A stretch of 64,000 nucleotides of DNA from Variovorax paradoxus (GTDB lineage Bacteria > Pseudomonadota > Gammaproteobacteria > Burkholderiales > Burkholderiaceae_C). The stretch covers positions 54,633 to 118,632 of the forward strand of contig NZ_JXQQ01000041.1 in the NCBI RefSeq assembly GCF_000834655.1, read 5' to 3'. Of the stretch, positions 1 to 8,464 are shown in pieces; position 1 is the stretch's first letter; each line of letters begins with the position of its first letter. The notes below the pieces were generated by a model. It did no database searches, was not told the DNA's origin, and saw only the letters and a program-made list of their open reading frames with translations. The translations under genes were made by a program, and so were the position numbers.

Positions 1-1049
1 CGGACCTTGTCGGCGCTCCAGCGCTGCCACCCTTCGAGCTCGCCGGCCGCGACCAGCGCGGCATGCACGCGGGCTTCGAGCGGCGCTTCGACCAGCTTGC
101 CGTGCTCCTTGAGCACGGCGCGCAACGCAGCAGCCGCACCGGCGCTTGCCTTGCCGTGGCCTTCGGCGGTTTCCTGTTCGAGCTTGGCGAGCGTGGCCTG
201 CACGGCGTCCTGCGCGGCGGCGCGAACGGCCGGATCGATCTTGGGTGCGGCAGGCCGGGCGGGCGCTGCGGCCTTGGGCGCGAGCACTTCGCCACGCGCG
301 CTGCGCAGCTCGTCGGCCCACACGGGCACCGGTGGCAGCGGCGCGGCGGCATCGGCCGCGGCGGCGACCGCCTGTGCCAGCGCGCTGTGGAATGCATCGG
401 ACACGACCAGCAGCTGCGACTTCGAAGCTTCCAGTTGCGGCGCGAACTTGGCGTCCAGGCTGTTCCAGTTGATGTCGGAGGTGATGTCGCCGGCCTGCTG
501 CTGCCAGTGGGTGACGTCGTTGCGCAGCGACTCCTCGGCCGCCTGGGCGTCCTGCCAGCCCTTGGTGGAGAGCACTTCGAAACGCTGTGCCAGCAAGACG
601 GCGGCTTCGCGGTGCACCTGGGCGCGGTGTTGCAGGTCTTCGATGCCCTTCACGCGTTCGGCCAGCTTGGCCTTCAGGCTCGCGAGCGGTTCGCGCGAGA
701 GCGGCGCGCCGGCCTTGGCGGCGTCGCGCTGCCAGGCGAGCGCATCGGCGATGTTGAGCTTGGACTGGCCCAGCAGCGCCTCGGCTTTCTGCGCCCATTC
801 AGCGGCAATGGCCTCCTGGCCCTTGGCGCGCTTGAGCTCATCGAGCTTCTCGCGCAGAAGGCGCGCTGCGCCCTTGTCGCGGCCGCTCAGCTCCATGAAG
901 ACTTCCTGCATTTGCTCGGACGCGGGGTTGCCCGCGAGCCAGTCGCGGATGCGCGCGGCGCGCTCGCCCGAGGTCGGCGCGGTAAAGGCGCCGCCGGTGA
1001 GCGTATCGAGGGCCTGAAGGTCGTGTGGCTTGGAAGAAGTAGAGGTCAC
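1..1049 (-). CDS. DUF349 domain-containing protein (C-terminus outside window)
   Basis: The reverse strand is open from a GTG at 1049 to the window edge, giving the first 349 residues of a longer protein. The reading starts MTSTSSKPHDLQALDTL and is rich in Ala, Glu, Lys and Arg, with long helical stretches likely to form coiled coils and an Ala/Pro linker near residues 225-270. Repeated units with Trp in a Lys/Glu-rich helix, such as GELEGWQRWSADKVR at the edge, resemble DUF349 proteins of Burkholderiales. No ATG lies in frame just upstream, so GTG is the likely start. DUF349 function is not well defined; I would not go beyond a cytosolic coiled-coil protein. The plus-strand open frames over the same stretch are GC-bias shadows. 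Confidence 0.75.
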   Translation of the reverse strand, partial: MTSTSSKPHDLQALDTLTGGAFTAPTSGERAARIRDWLAGNPASEQMQEVFMELSGRDKGAARLLREKLDELKRAKGQEAIAAEWAQKAEALLGQSKLNIADALAWQRDAAKAGAPLSREPLASLKAKLAERVKGIEDLQHRAQVHREAAVLLAQRFEVLSTKGWQDAQAAEESLRNDVTHWQQQAGDITSDINWNSLDAKFAPQLEASKSQLLVVSDAFHSALAQAVAAAADAAAPLPPVPVWADELRSARGEVLAPKAAAPARPAAPKIDPAVRAAAQDAVQATLAKLEQETAEGHGKASAGAAAALRAVLKEHGKLVEAPLEARVHAALVAAGELEGWQRWSADKV

Positions 1050-1084
1050 TGCGCGAAATCGTTGTCTTGGTATGGAAAGCGAAG

Positions 1085-1104
1085 GCGCCGGCAAAGGCCG
1101 GCGC
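1085..1104 (-). terminator. Hairpin downstream of the DUF748 gene
   Basis: A perfect 8-bp stem (GCGCCGGC / GCCGGCGC) with an AAAG loop lies in the 190-bp gap between the two minus-strand genes. On the minus strand it is followed by a weakly T-rich CTTCGCTTTCC rather than a clear T run. It could help end the DUF748 transcript, but it lies 135 bp past the stop codon, so the call is tentative. Confidence 0.35.
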
Positions 1105-1239
1105 ACATCGACATTTTCACCCACTTGCGGTGGACCGCCCAATTCCGTTGCGGAACGGCGGCCAATGCAGGTTGCGGGCTGGGAGATTAAAGGTGACTAC
1201 ATATATAGCAAGCCGATGCAAAAAACCAAGTGGCCGTTC

Positions 1240-4200
1240 TCACTTCATGGTCAGTTTGAGCTCGGCGCCCGGCTTCCAGTCGGCACCGCTGGCCGTGGTC
1301 CGCACCGCACCCAGGAACAGTCGCTCGCTCGTGAGCTTCTGCGCCAGCAGGTAGTCGCGCACCGCGGCGCCGCGCTCCACTGCCAGTTGCCGCATCGACT
1401 CCTCGTCCACCGGCACGCTCGCGAACAGCAGGTTTTCCATTTCCTTGACCGGCAGGTCCTTGGCCAGGCCGACGAGGTTGCGCGGCTTGGTGATGTCGGC
1501 GCGCTTGTAGACCGCAGTCAGAAGCTCTGGGTATTCGGCGTCGGTGACCGGCGCCACGTCGGTGCCTGTCTGGCCGCCGCGCACCGCGACGCGGCGCTTC
1601 TCGGCCTGGGTCAGCTGGCGCACGCGCTGGCGCTGGTAGGCGTCGCGCTCCTTCTCGAGGCTGGAGGTGCCCACGACCGTCATCTCCAGCGTCGGCCGCT
1701 CGGTCAGCGCCTTGGCGACCTTGTCCAGGCTTTCCTTGGCCGCGGCGCTGAGCATCGAGCTGCCAGCTTCGAAGGTGATGGCGCTCGATTCGCCGCTGCC
1801 GCCGCCACCCAGTCCGCCCGTGAGCAGGCTGAACGGCGCCGTCACGGCCTTGACGATCAGGTTGACAACGGCTTTCCAGATCAGCGGTCCAACGCTGAAC
1901 TGCGGATCGTTGAGCGAGCCGCTGAGCGGCAGGTCGACGTCGATCACGCCGTTGCGGTCGGCCAGCAAGGCCACGGCCAGTTTCACCGGCAGGCTGTTGG
2001 GCGCACCGGCGACTTCCTCGCCGAACTGCAGCTGGTTGAGTACAAGCTTGTTGGTGGCGGTGAGCTGTCCATCGGGCGCGACCTTGTAGTTGACGTCCAT
2101 GCTCATCTTGCCGCGCTCGATGCCGTGGCCCGCGTAGCGCACCGAATACGGCGACAACGGCGCCAGGTCGAGGTCGCGCATCTTGGCGGTGATATCGAGT
2201 TCGAGCGGCTTGGCCAGCGGGTTGAGCTTGCCGGTGATTTCCAGCGCAGCGGTCTGCTGCGCCTTGCCGCGCAATTCCAGGTCGGCCAGGGCCGGCCGGC
2301 CGCCCTGCCCGTTCGGCGGGTTCGACGAGAATGAGCTGAGCTTGCCGGTCAGTTCGCTCAGATCGGCCGAGTAGTTGGGCTTGACGAACAGGTCGGTGAA
2401 GTCGATCTTGCCGTTGACCAGGCTCATCGGGCCGAAGTTGATGACGGGCTTGGGCCCGGTGTCGGCCGGGGCCTGCGCTGTAGCGGCGGGCGCCGCGGCC
2501 GGTGCGGCCGGTGGAGCCGCCTCAGGGCCGCCGCCGACCATGGCTTCGGCCGACACGGGCGCTCCGCCCGAACGCGGCGCGGGGGGCGCGCCGCGGGTCG
2601 TGGTGGTCGTGCCGCCCGGGCCTTTTTGTGTCTTGGCCTCGGCAGTCGCCGTTGCAGCCGCCGCGCCTTCGGCCTCGCCCTTTTTCGTCAGGTTCAGCAG
2701 GTTGAGCCGGCCGGTCGGATCGACGATCACGCGGGCGAAGAAGTCGGTCAACGTGGTTTCGCGCACGTTGACGTTCGGCGGCGCATTGGGCGCCATGCTG
2801 ACCTGCAGGCCGCGCAGGCTCAGGGTCTTCCAGCTGAGCAACTGGTTGGTGTTGCGGTCGAACCCCGGGGACTGGGTGAGCGAGACGCTGTTGGCGCGGA
2901 AGTCGTCCAGCGCCGTGTCGCCGGCCAGCTTCACGGTCATGCCCGCCGGCGCCGTCGCGTAGCTGACCGTGCCCCGGTAGCTCGCGAAGGCGCGCCGGAT
3001 GTCGACGTTGAGCGCATCCCCGTAATAGGCCTTGAAGGCGTGCGCGGGAAACGAGATCACTTCGAGCCGGCCTTCGGCGGCCAGCGGCTTGAGTACCACG
3101 TTGCCCTTGTAGTCGAACTTGCCCGGCTCGGAGCGCCCGGAGCCGATGCGGCCCGAGACCTGCAGCGGCGAGACGGTGTTCGTCTCGGGCGCGATCTTCT
3201 GGGCGTTCAGCTTGAAGGCCGTGACCTCGACCGTCACCGGCAGTGCGCCGGCCTTGTCTGAGTAAGAGAGGCTGCCGTTGTCGACCGCCATGCTGGCGAT
3301 GGTCAGCGCCCAGGGCTTGGTGTTGGCATCTGCCTTGGCCGATCCGGCGCCAGCGGGCTTGGGCGCCGCCACCTTCGCCTCGGTCGCGCCGCCGTTCCCG
3401 GCCGGGGTGCGGAGCCAGCGCTCGAACATCCAGCGCTTTTCGCTGTCGCGCTCCACGCGCACCTTGGGGTTGGTGGCGGTGAACGAGGCGATGTTCAGCG
3501 TGTGCTGCGTCATGTCGACCTCGGCGTCGACCAGCTCGAAGCGCCCGACGCTGGCCAGCGCGGTCTTGGTCTGGGTCAGCGCCAGGCCGTCGGCGGCCAG
3601 GCGGCGCGCCTTGAACTTGAGGTTGGGCTGGTTCCAGGCAATGTCGATCTGCCCGCTGAGCTTGCCGTCGAGCGTGGGCTCCAGGCTCTGTGCCAGATAG
3701 GGTGCGGCCAGCGAGAGCGGCAACGCATCGACCTCGGTCTGCACGTCCGCCACCTTGTCTGTGGCGCTGCCCTTGAACTTGAGCGAGGCGCCGGCGATGG
3801 CGGTGCTGCCGTTGAACTGGGCCGGCTTCTCCATCGGCCAGGTGATGGCGGTGACATCGAGCGCCAGCGCGGTCACGTCGACGGCGGCCGCAGGCTTGAC
3901 GGTCTCGTCGCGCCAGCCGATGCGCCCGCCGCTCAGCGCCACCTTGTCGACCTGCACCTTCAGCTTGGGCTTTTCTGACGTCTTGCCGGCAGGCGCGCTG
4001 GCGGCGGCCGCGGGAAGCGGGGCCACCTTTTCAGCGGCGCCGGTTGCCGGGTCGGTGGCCATCAGGTTGAGTTGGCCCGAGGCATCGCGCGCCACCACGA
4101 GTTGGGGGTTGGCCAGCGCCACCTCGCTCAAATGGAACACCGATTCGAGCGGGCGAACGTCCGCCAGCGCGAGCTTGAGCGAATCGAAGCCCAGCAAGTC

Positions 4201-5067
4201 GCGGCCCCGGGCGTCGCTCAGCTTGGCTCCGTGCGCCTCCACCGTGCCGTAGATCTTGAGGCCCGTGGTCGCCGCCTGCTGGAAGTCGATCTTCAGGTCT
4301 GCGTCGAGGGTGCCGGCCTGCAGCTTCACCGGCAGGCCGCCGGGGATGTAGCCGAGGTAGGGCGCGAGGTCGAGGCCCTTGAATTGCACTTGGGCGTCGG
4401 TCTTGCGGTCTGCCGCGAAGGGCGTGGTGAACGCAGCCGAATCGAAGCTGCTGCCATTGAGCACGAAGGCCAGCTTGGGCTCGGTTTTGACCTCGCGCTG
4501 AGAAGCCAGGTTGCTCAGGAACGGCACGTTGAGCACGAAGTTGCGCAGCTCGTGCCTGCGATTGACCGTCCGGTCGTCGAAGTCGACCGCGCCGTCCTTG
4601 ATCGAGATGTTGTAGATGGCAAAGCGCGACGGCTCGGCCTTGGGGTCGGGCGGCGGGCCCGAGGCCAGCTTGGCCAGGATGTCGTCGATGTCGTACTTGC
4701 CGTCGGCCTGGTGCGTGAGCAGCACCGCCGGCGCCTCGACCGACACCGTGTCGATCACGGGTGCCAGGCGAAAAATCGATTGCAGTTCGGCGTCGGCGTA
4801 GATGCGCCTGATGGCCAGTTGCGGCTGCTTGCCGTCGGCCGTGGCGATGCGCAGGTCGTGCAGCGAAAGTTCGAGGGTCCAGGGCTTGAAGTCGATCTTG
4901 CCCACGGTGACCTGCCGGCCCAGTTTCTCGCTCGCGATCTTTTGAAGCTGGCTCTTGGCGATCGGCGGCACTGCCAGCCATGCAATGACCCAGAGGGCCA
5001 ACAGAACCAGCAACGCGACGATCCCGCGTCGCATCCATTTGTTTTGTTTGAGCGAAGCTAAATCCAT
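1240..5067 (-). CDS. DUF748 / AsmA-like inner-membrane anchored envelope protein
   Basis: This 1275-residue protein has a short cytoplasmic N-terminus, one hydrophobic anchor at about residues 15-35, and a long periplasmic region of repeating beta-rich AsmA-like segments. A Pro/Ala/Gly-rich linker lies roughly at residues 830-910. The C-terminal 180 residues contain ITFEAGSSMLSAAAKESLDK and read like an OmpA-type domain, as is usual in DUF748 proteins. AsmA-family proteins are thought to bridge the periplasm and move lipids or support outer-membrane assembly; a specific cargo cannot be read here. The ATG at 5067 (MDLASLKQNKW) is preferred because the transmembrane segment follows at the expected distance; the 34 codons that could be added upstream run through a terminator hairpin and look non-coding. 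Confidence 0.85.
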   Translation of the reverse strand: MDLASLKQNKWMRRGIVALLVLLALWVIAWLAVPPIAKSQLQKIASEKLGRQVTVGKIDFKPWTLELSLHDLRIATADGKQPQLAIRRIYADAELQSIFRLAPVIDTVSVEAPAVLLTHQADGKYDIDDILAKLASGPPPDPKAEPSRFAIYNISIKDGAVDFDDRTVNRRHELRNFVLNVPFLSNLASQREVKTEPKLAFVLNGSSFDSAAFTTPFAADRKTDAQVQFKGLDLAPYLGYIPGGLPVKLQAGTLDADLKIDFQQAATTGLKIYGTVEAHGAKLSDARGRDLLGFDSLKLALADVRPLESVFHLSEVALANPQLVVARDASGQLNLMATDPATGAAEKVAPLPAAAASAPAGKTSEKPKLKVQVDKVALSGGRIGWRDETVKPAAAVDVTALALDVTAITWPMEKPAQFNGSTAIAGASLKFKGSATDKVADVQTEVDALPLSLAAPYLAQSLEPTLDGKLSGQIDIAWNQPNLKFKARRLAADGLALTQTKTALASVGRFELVDAEVDMTQHTLNIASFTATNPKVRVERDSEKRWMFERWLRTPAGNGGATEAKVAAPKPAGAGSAKADANTKPWALTIASMAVDNGSLSYSDKAGALPVTVEVTAFKLNAQKIAPETNTVSPLQVSGRIGSGRSEPGKFDYKGNVVLKPLAAEGRLEVISFPAHAFKAYYGDALNVDIRRAFASYRGTVSYATAPAGMTVKLAGDTALDDFRANSVSLTQSPGFDRNTNQLLSWKTLSLRGLQVSMAPNAPPNVNVRETTLTDFFARVIVDPTGRLNLLNLTKKGEAEGAAAATATAEAKTQKGPGGTTTTTRGAPPAPRSGGAPVSAEAMVGGGPEAAPPAAPAAAPAATAQAPADTGPKPVINFGPMSLVNGKIDFTDLFVKPNYSADLSELTGKLSSFSSNPPNGQGGRPALADLELRGKAQQTAALEITGKLNPLAKPLELDITAKMRDLDLAPLSPYSVRYAGHGIERGKMSMDVNYKVAPDGQLTATNKLVLNQLQFGEEVAGAPNSLPVKLAVALLADRNGVIDVDLPLSGSLNDPQFSVGPLIWKAVVNLIVKAVTAPFSLLTGGLGGGGSGESSAITFEAGSSMLSAAAKESLDKVAKALTERPTLEMTVVGTSSLEKERDAYQRQRVRQLTQAEKRRVAVRGGQTGTDVAPVTDAEYPELLTAVYKRADITKPRNLVGLAKDLPVKEMENLLFASVPVDEESMRQLAVERGAAVRDYLLAQKLTSERLFLGAVRTTASGADWKPGAELKLTMK

Positions 5068-5109
5068 CGCGGAAGTGTGCCGCAAACAAGCGTCAGCGCA
5101 GAAACAAGA

Positions 5110-5148
5110 AAGCCCGGCAACGCGACTGAATGCCTCATTGCCGGGCTT
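5110..5148 (-). terminator. Strong minus-strand hairpin in the leader region of the DUF748 gene
   Basis: A perfect 11-bp stem (AAGCCCGGCAA paired with TTGCCGGGCTT) encloses a 17-nt loop. Read on the minus strand the stem is followed by TTCTTGTTTCTG, a T-rich tail. It lies 43 bp before the DUF748 start codon, so it either ends a minus-strand transcript from 5150-5500 or acts as an attenuator in the DUF748 leader. Confidence 0.6.
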
Positions 5149-5288
5149 GATGGCGGGCCTAACACCCAAGCCATCGATTCGCGCGACCGGAAGTCAATGG
5201 TTCCTGCCGTGCTGGCAGCAAGAGATTGCCGCCGTGGTTCCGCCGTCGTTCGAGCCCTTGACTTGCACCTCGGACTGCCTGACTTCGG

Positions 5289-5310
5289 AAAAACGCCTGA
5301 AAACTCAGGC
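5289..5310 (-). terminator. Minus-strand intrinsic terminator
   Basis: On the minus strand the sequence reads GCCTGA, loop GTTT, TCAGGC, then GTTTTT. This is a compact textbook terminator with no annotated gene ending at it, and it marks the 3' end of the candidate small RNA described next. Confidence 0.6.
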
Positions 5311-5420
5311 CCGTTCAGATTAGGTGCCGCACCCTTGCATTGCAAATCCAATCGTCCCAGGGGTTTCCCGTAGGTCGAATGGCTCTGTATGAGCCGGATT
5401 TTTAAACATCTATTAGCATA
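5289..5420 (-). ncRNA. Candidate structured small RNA or leader
   Basis: The 600-bp gap between the divergent DUF748 and transglycosylase genes has no convincing open frame. On the minus strand, about 130 nt upstream of the terminator at 5289-5310 contain a small hairpin (GGCTC/GAGCC at 5381-5395) and self-complementary stretches, but no protein. A 5' end near 5410-5420 is a guess based on an AT-rich upstream stretch. I compared it by eye with 6S, 4.5S, tmRNA and RNase P RNA and saw no convincing match. It is proposed only because an orphan terminator needs a transcript. Confidence 0.3.
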
Positions 5421-5439
5421 TGAAACGTGTTCCTTATGC

Positions 5440-5467
5440 TTGACCGGGTATTTAGCGACGATAGAAT
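5440..5467 (+). promoter_or_regulatory. Sigma-70 promoter for the transglycosylase transcript
   Basis: TTGACC at 5440-5445 and TAGAAT at 5462-5467 are spaced by 16 bp, close to the sigma-70 consensus. Transcription would begin near 5474 and leave a leader of about 195 nt before the ATG at 5669. The rest of 5068-5668 holds the two minus-strand hairpins and nothing else I recognise. Confidence 0.55.
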
Positions 5468-5668
5468 CCGCCCTGCCCTGACTGCCAGACGCAGCGGGGC
5501 CACCCTGAATCCGCTGCCGAGAACTCCCCGGCTTGATCAGGTCACCGCGCTCCTCACCCTACACCCCCTCCATGCGCGGAGCCTGATTCGTACCAATCCA
5601 AGCGCCGTTGCCTTCATCCATCGCCTCTAAAGGCGTTGCGACCAGGTGCCGCACAGAAAGGAAGAGCG

Positions 5669-6523
5669 ATGAACAAGGCGTTTGATGCCACAGCCCGCGG
5701 GCTACGGACCTTCGTGTCCGATGTGGCTGACGGCTTTTTTGAAATCACCCACAACGGGTTCGCGTTGGTCGGCCTGGCCATCGTGTTCGCGGCCCTCGCC
5801 CTTGTGGCACGGCCCGATCTGCGCCAGACCGGCGAGGAACAGCTCATGGGCTGGCTGCAGTCGCGCAAGCCCGCGCCTGAAGTCACCGACCTGGAGCCGA
5901 CCGCCATAGAGCGCACCACGGCCGCAAGCCCCGGCGACCTGCCCAAGCAGCAGGCCGCCGTCGCTTACTGGCTGAGCAAGAAGTACAGCGTGGCTGCAGA
6001 GCCGCTGAGCGTGCTGGTGTCCGAGGCTTATTCCATCGGCAAGCGCACCAAGCTCGACCCGACGCTGATCCTGGCCATCATGGCCGTGGAATCCAGTTTC
6101 AATCCCTTTGCCCAGAGCCACGTCGGCGCCCAGGGCCTGATGCAGGTCATGACCCGCGTGCATGGCGACAAGTACGAAAGCGCGGGCGGCACGCTCACCG
6201 CCTTCGACCCGGTGACCAACATGCGCGTGGGCGTGAAGGTGCTGCAGGAATGCATTGCCCGCGCCGGCTCGCTCGAAGGGGGCCTGCGCTACTACGTGGG
6301 CGCGGCCAACCTCGAGGACGACGGCGGCTACGCCGGCAAGGTCATGGCCGAGCACGAGCGCCTGCTGCAGGTCGCCAACGGCCGTGCGCCGTCGGTGCTG
6401 CCCCCCCGGCCTGCCATTCGCGCGCAGCCGATTCCGATCGTGACGCCGGCGCCGGCGGCGCCGATCAAAGCCGAAGAAGGCTCGGAGCCCGCCAAGGTCG
6501 CACTGCTTTCCGGCGTTTCCTGA
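5669..6523 (+). CDS. Membrane-anchored lytic transglycosylase (SLT fold)
   Basis: This 284-residue protein has one transmembrane segment at about residues 30-48 and a periplasmic SLT domain. The active-site region reads AIMAVESSFNPFAQS, where the Glu is the expected catalytic acid, followed by the family motif VGAQGLMQVM. Lytic transglycosylases cut the MurNAc-GlcNAc bond of peptidoglycan with formation of 1,6-anhydroMurNAc. The C-terminus is Pro/Ala-rich and probably unstructured. The ATG at 5669 follows a good ribosome binding site (AGGAAGAG). It is transcribed alone from the promoter at 5440 and is followed by the glyA riboswitch. Confidence 0.85.
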   Translation: MNKAFDATARGLRTFVSDVADGFFEITHNGFALVGLAIVFAALALVARPDLRQTGEEQLMGWLQSRKPAPEVTDLEPTAIERTTAASPGDLPKQQAAVAYWLSKKYSVAAEPLSVLVSEAYSIGKRTKLDPTLILAIMAVESSFNPFAQSHVGAQGLMQVMTRVHGDKYESAGGTLTAFDPVTNMRVGVKVLQECIARAGSLEGGLRYYVGAANLEDDGGYAGKVMAEHERLLQVANGRAPSVLPPRPAIRAQPIPIVTPAPAAPIKAEEGSEPAKVALLSGVS

Positions 6524-6552
6524 AGCGAGCCCGGCCGGGGGTGAGCTACACT

Positions 6553-6682
6553 CGGGCCCGTACGCGACTGGCGATAGGCGCAGCACCCGAACAAGGTGCC
6601 ACGCGCTGACGTGGAATACCACTGGGAAGCGTGCCGCCTGGCCACAACAGGCGTTCAGCCGTTCGCCTGGGCAGCCCTTGTT
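6553..6682 (+). promoter_or_regulatory. ZTP riboswitch (pfl motif) upstream of glyA
   Basis: Conserved blocks of the ZTP riboswitch occur in order: CGCGACTGGCGATAGG (6562-6577), TACCACTGGGAAGCGTGCCG (6617-6636), and CGCCTGGGCAGCC (6664-6676). The class senses ZTP/ZMP, which accumulates when 10-formyl-tetrahydrofolate is short, and commonly sits upstream of glyA, purH and folD. GlyA charges the folate pool, so the placement fits. A -10-like TACACT lies just upstream at 6547-6552. The downstream hairpin CCTTGTT/AACAAGG (6676-6695) overlaps the aptamer's 3' end and has no T tract, so control may be translational or through a non-canonical terminator. Exact ends are approximate. Confidence 0.88.
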
Positions 6683-6717
6683 TGGTTGAACAAGGACCTC
6701 GTCTTCAAAGGACTGCC

Positions 6718-7962
6718 ATGTACCAACGCAATATCCTGGTCGAACAGACCGACCCCGAGATCTGGGCCGCAATTCAAGCCGAAAACGCGCGCCAGGAACA
6801 CCACATCGAGCTGATCGCCAGCGAGAACTACGCCTCGCCGGCCGTCATGGCCGCCCAAGGCTCGCAGCTCACCAACAAGTACGCCGAAGGCTATCCAGGC
6901 AAGCGCTACTACGGCGGCTGCGAGCACGTCGACGTGGCCGAGCAACTGGCCATCGACCGCGTCAAGCAGATCTTCGGCGCGGACGCCGCCAACGTGCAGC
7001 CGCATTGCGGCGCCTCGGCCAATGAAGCCGTGCTGCTGGCCTTCCTCAAGCCCGGCGACACCATCATGGGCATGAGCTTGGCCGAAGGCGGCCACCTGAC
7101 CCACGGCATGCCCCTGAACATGAGCGGCAAGTGGTTCAACGTGGTGAGCTACGGCCTGGACGCCAACGAAGCCATCGACTACGACGCGATGGAACGCAAG
7201 GCGCACGAGCACATGCCCAAGCTGATCATCGCGGGCGCCTCGGCCTACTCGCTGCGCATCGACTTCGAGCGCTTCGCCAAGGTGGCAAAGGACGTGGGCG
7301 CGATCTTCATGGTCGACATCGCCCACTACGCCGGCCTCGTGGCCGCGGGCGTGTATCCCAACCCGGTGCCGCACGCCGACATCGTGACCTCCACCACCCA
7401 CAAGAGCCTGCGCGGCCCGCGCGGCGGCATCATCCTGATGAAGGCGCAGCACGAGAAAGCCATCAACAGCGCGATCTTCCCGGGCCTGCAAGGCGGTCCG
7501 CTGATGCACGTGATCGCCGCCAAGGCCGTTGCGTTCAAGGAAGCCATGACGCCCGAGTTCAAGGCCTACCAGCAACAGGTGGTCAAGAACGCCCAGATCG
7601 TGGCCGACACCCTCACCGAGCGCGGCCTGCGCATCGTGAGCGGGCGCACCGAAAGCCACGTCATGCTGGTCGACCTTCGCTCCAAGGGCATCACCGGCAA
7701 GGAAGCCGAAGCCGTGCTGGGCAGCGCCCACATGACGATTAACAAGAACGCGATTCCGAACGACCCGGAAAAGCCGATGGTCACCAGCGGCGTGCGCATC
7801 GGCACCCCGGCCATGACCACCCGCGGTTTCAAGGACGAAGAGGCCCGCCTCACCGCGAACCTGGTTGCCGACGTGCTCGAGAACCCGCGCGACGCTGCGA
7901 ACATCGACGCGGTGCGCGCCAAGGTGCACGCGCTGACGAGCCGCTTCCCTGTCTACCGCTGA
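6718..7962 (+). CDS. glyA: Serine hydroxymethyltransferase
   Basis: GlyA converts L-serine and tetrahydrofolate to glycine and 5,10-methylene-tetrahydrofolate in the cytosol, using pyridoxal phosphate. The 414-residue length matches the family. The PLP lysine is K229 within VTSTTHKSLRGPRGG, and the N-terminal signature HIELIASENYASP is intact. The ATG at 6718 sits 6 nt after AAAGGA; the 29 extra upstream codons that are open would run through the riboswitch and are rejected. It is controlled by the ZTP riboswitch and lies 21 bp before nrdR, likely in one transcript. Confidence 0.98.
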   Translation: MYQRNILVEQTDPEIWAAIQAENARQEHHIELIASENYASPAVMAAQGSQLTNKYAEGYPGKRYYGGCEHVDVAEQLAIDRVKQIFGADAANVQPHCGASANEAVLLAFLKPGDTIMGMSLAEGGHLTHGMPLNMSGKWFNVVSYGLDANEAIDYDAMERKAHEHMPKLIIAGASAYSLRIDFERFAKVAKDVGAIFMVDIAHYAGLVAAGVYPNPVPHADIVTSTTHKSLRGPRGGIILMKAQHEKAINSAIFPGLQGGPLMHVIAAKAVAFKEAMTPEFKAYQQQVVKNAQIVADTLTERGLRIVSGRTESHVMLVDLRSKGITGKEAEAVLGSAHMTINKNAIPNDPEKPMVTSGVRIGTPAMTTRGFKDEEARLTANLVADVLENPRDAANIDAVRAKVHALTSRFPVYR

Positions 7963-7983
7963 TCCAGCAGGCGAGACGACCGC

Positions 7984-8427
7984 ATGAAGTGCCCTTTTTG
8001 CGGTCATCTTGAAACGCAGGTCGTGGAAACCCGCGTTTCGGAAGACGCCGACTTCGTTCGCAGGCGCCGCCAGTGCAGCGCCTGCGACAAGCGCTTCACC
8101 ACCTACGAGCGCCCCGACGTCAATTTCCCGGTGGTCGTGAAGAAAGACGGCAGCCGCGCCGACTTCGACTCGACGAAGGTGCGCGCCTCGATGATGCTGG
8201 CGCTGCGCAAGCGCCCGGTGAGCATCGAGCAGATCGACACCGCCCTCTTGCGCATCGAGCAGAAGCTGCTGGCCAGCGGCCTGCGCGAAATCGATTCGAC
8301 CAAGGTCGGCGAACTCGTGATGCGCGAACTCAAGCGCCTGGACAAGGTGGCCTACGTGCGCTTTGCCTCGGTGTACCGCAGCTTCGAGGACGTGGACGAG
8401 TTCAGGCAGTTGCTGCGCGACATCTGA
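7984..8427 (+). CDS. nrdR: Transcriptional repressor NrdR
   Basis: NrdR is a zinc-ribbon and ATP-cone protein that represses ribonucleotide reductase genes according to the dATP/ATP state. The 147-residue sequence starts MKCPFCGHLETQVVETR and has four zinc-ligand cysteines in two CxxC pairs (CPFC and CSAC), followed by the ATP-cone region VVKKDGSRADFDSTKVRASM. The pairing glyA-nrdR is common in betaproteobacteria and links one-carbon and deoxynucleotide supply. The gene ends 37 bp before the convergent fimT-like gene. Confidence 0.97.
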   Translation: MKCPFCGHLETQVVETRVSEDADFVRRRRQCSACDKRFTTYERPDVNFPVVVKKDGSRADFDSTKVRASMMLALRKRPVSIEQIDTALLRIEQKLLASGLREIDSTKVGELVMRELKRLDKVAYVRFASVYRSFEDVDEFRQLLRDI

Positions 8428-8464
8428 GCCGACGCTTCCGAGCCAGCAGGCAGGCAGGCGCTCC

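Noticed and set aside
63..1190. Plus-strand open frames of 336 and 375 codons at the window start
   Set aside because: They are antisense to the DUF349 gene, arise from GC-rich codon bias, and their translations are Ala/Arg/Ser-rich without family resemblance.
5240..5280. GTTCGAGCCC resembling a tRNA T-loop
   Set aside because: No acceptor, D-arm or anticodon stem can be built around it.
5058..5351. A 97-codon minus-strand frame upstream of DUF748
   Set aside because: It runs through the terminator hairpins and has no protein-like pattern or ribosome binding site.
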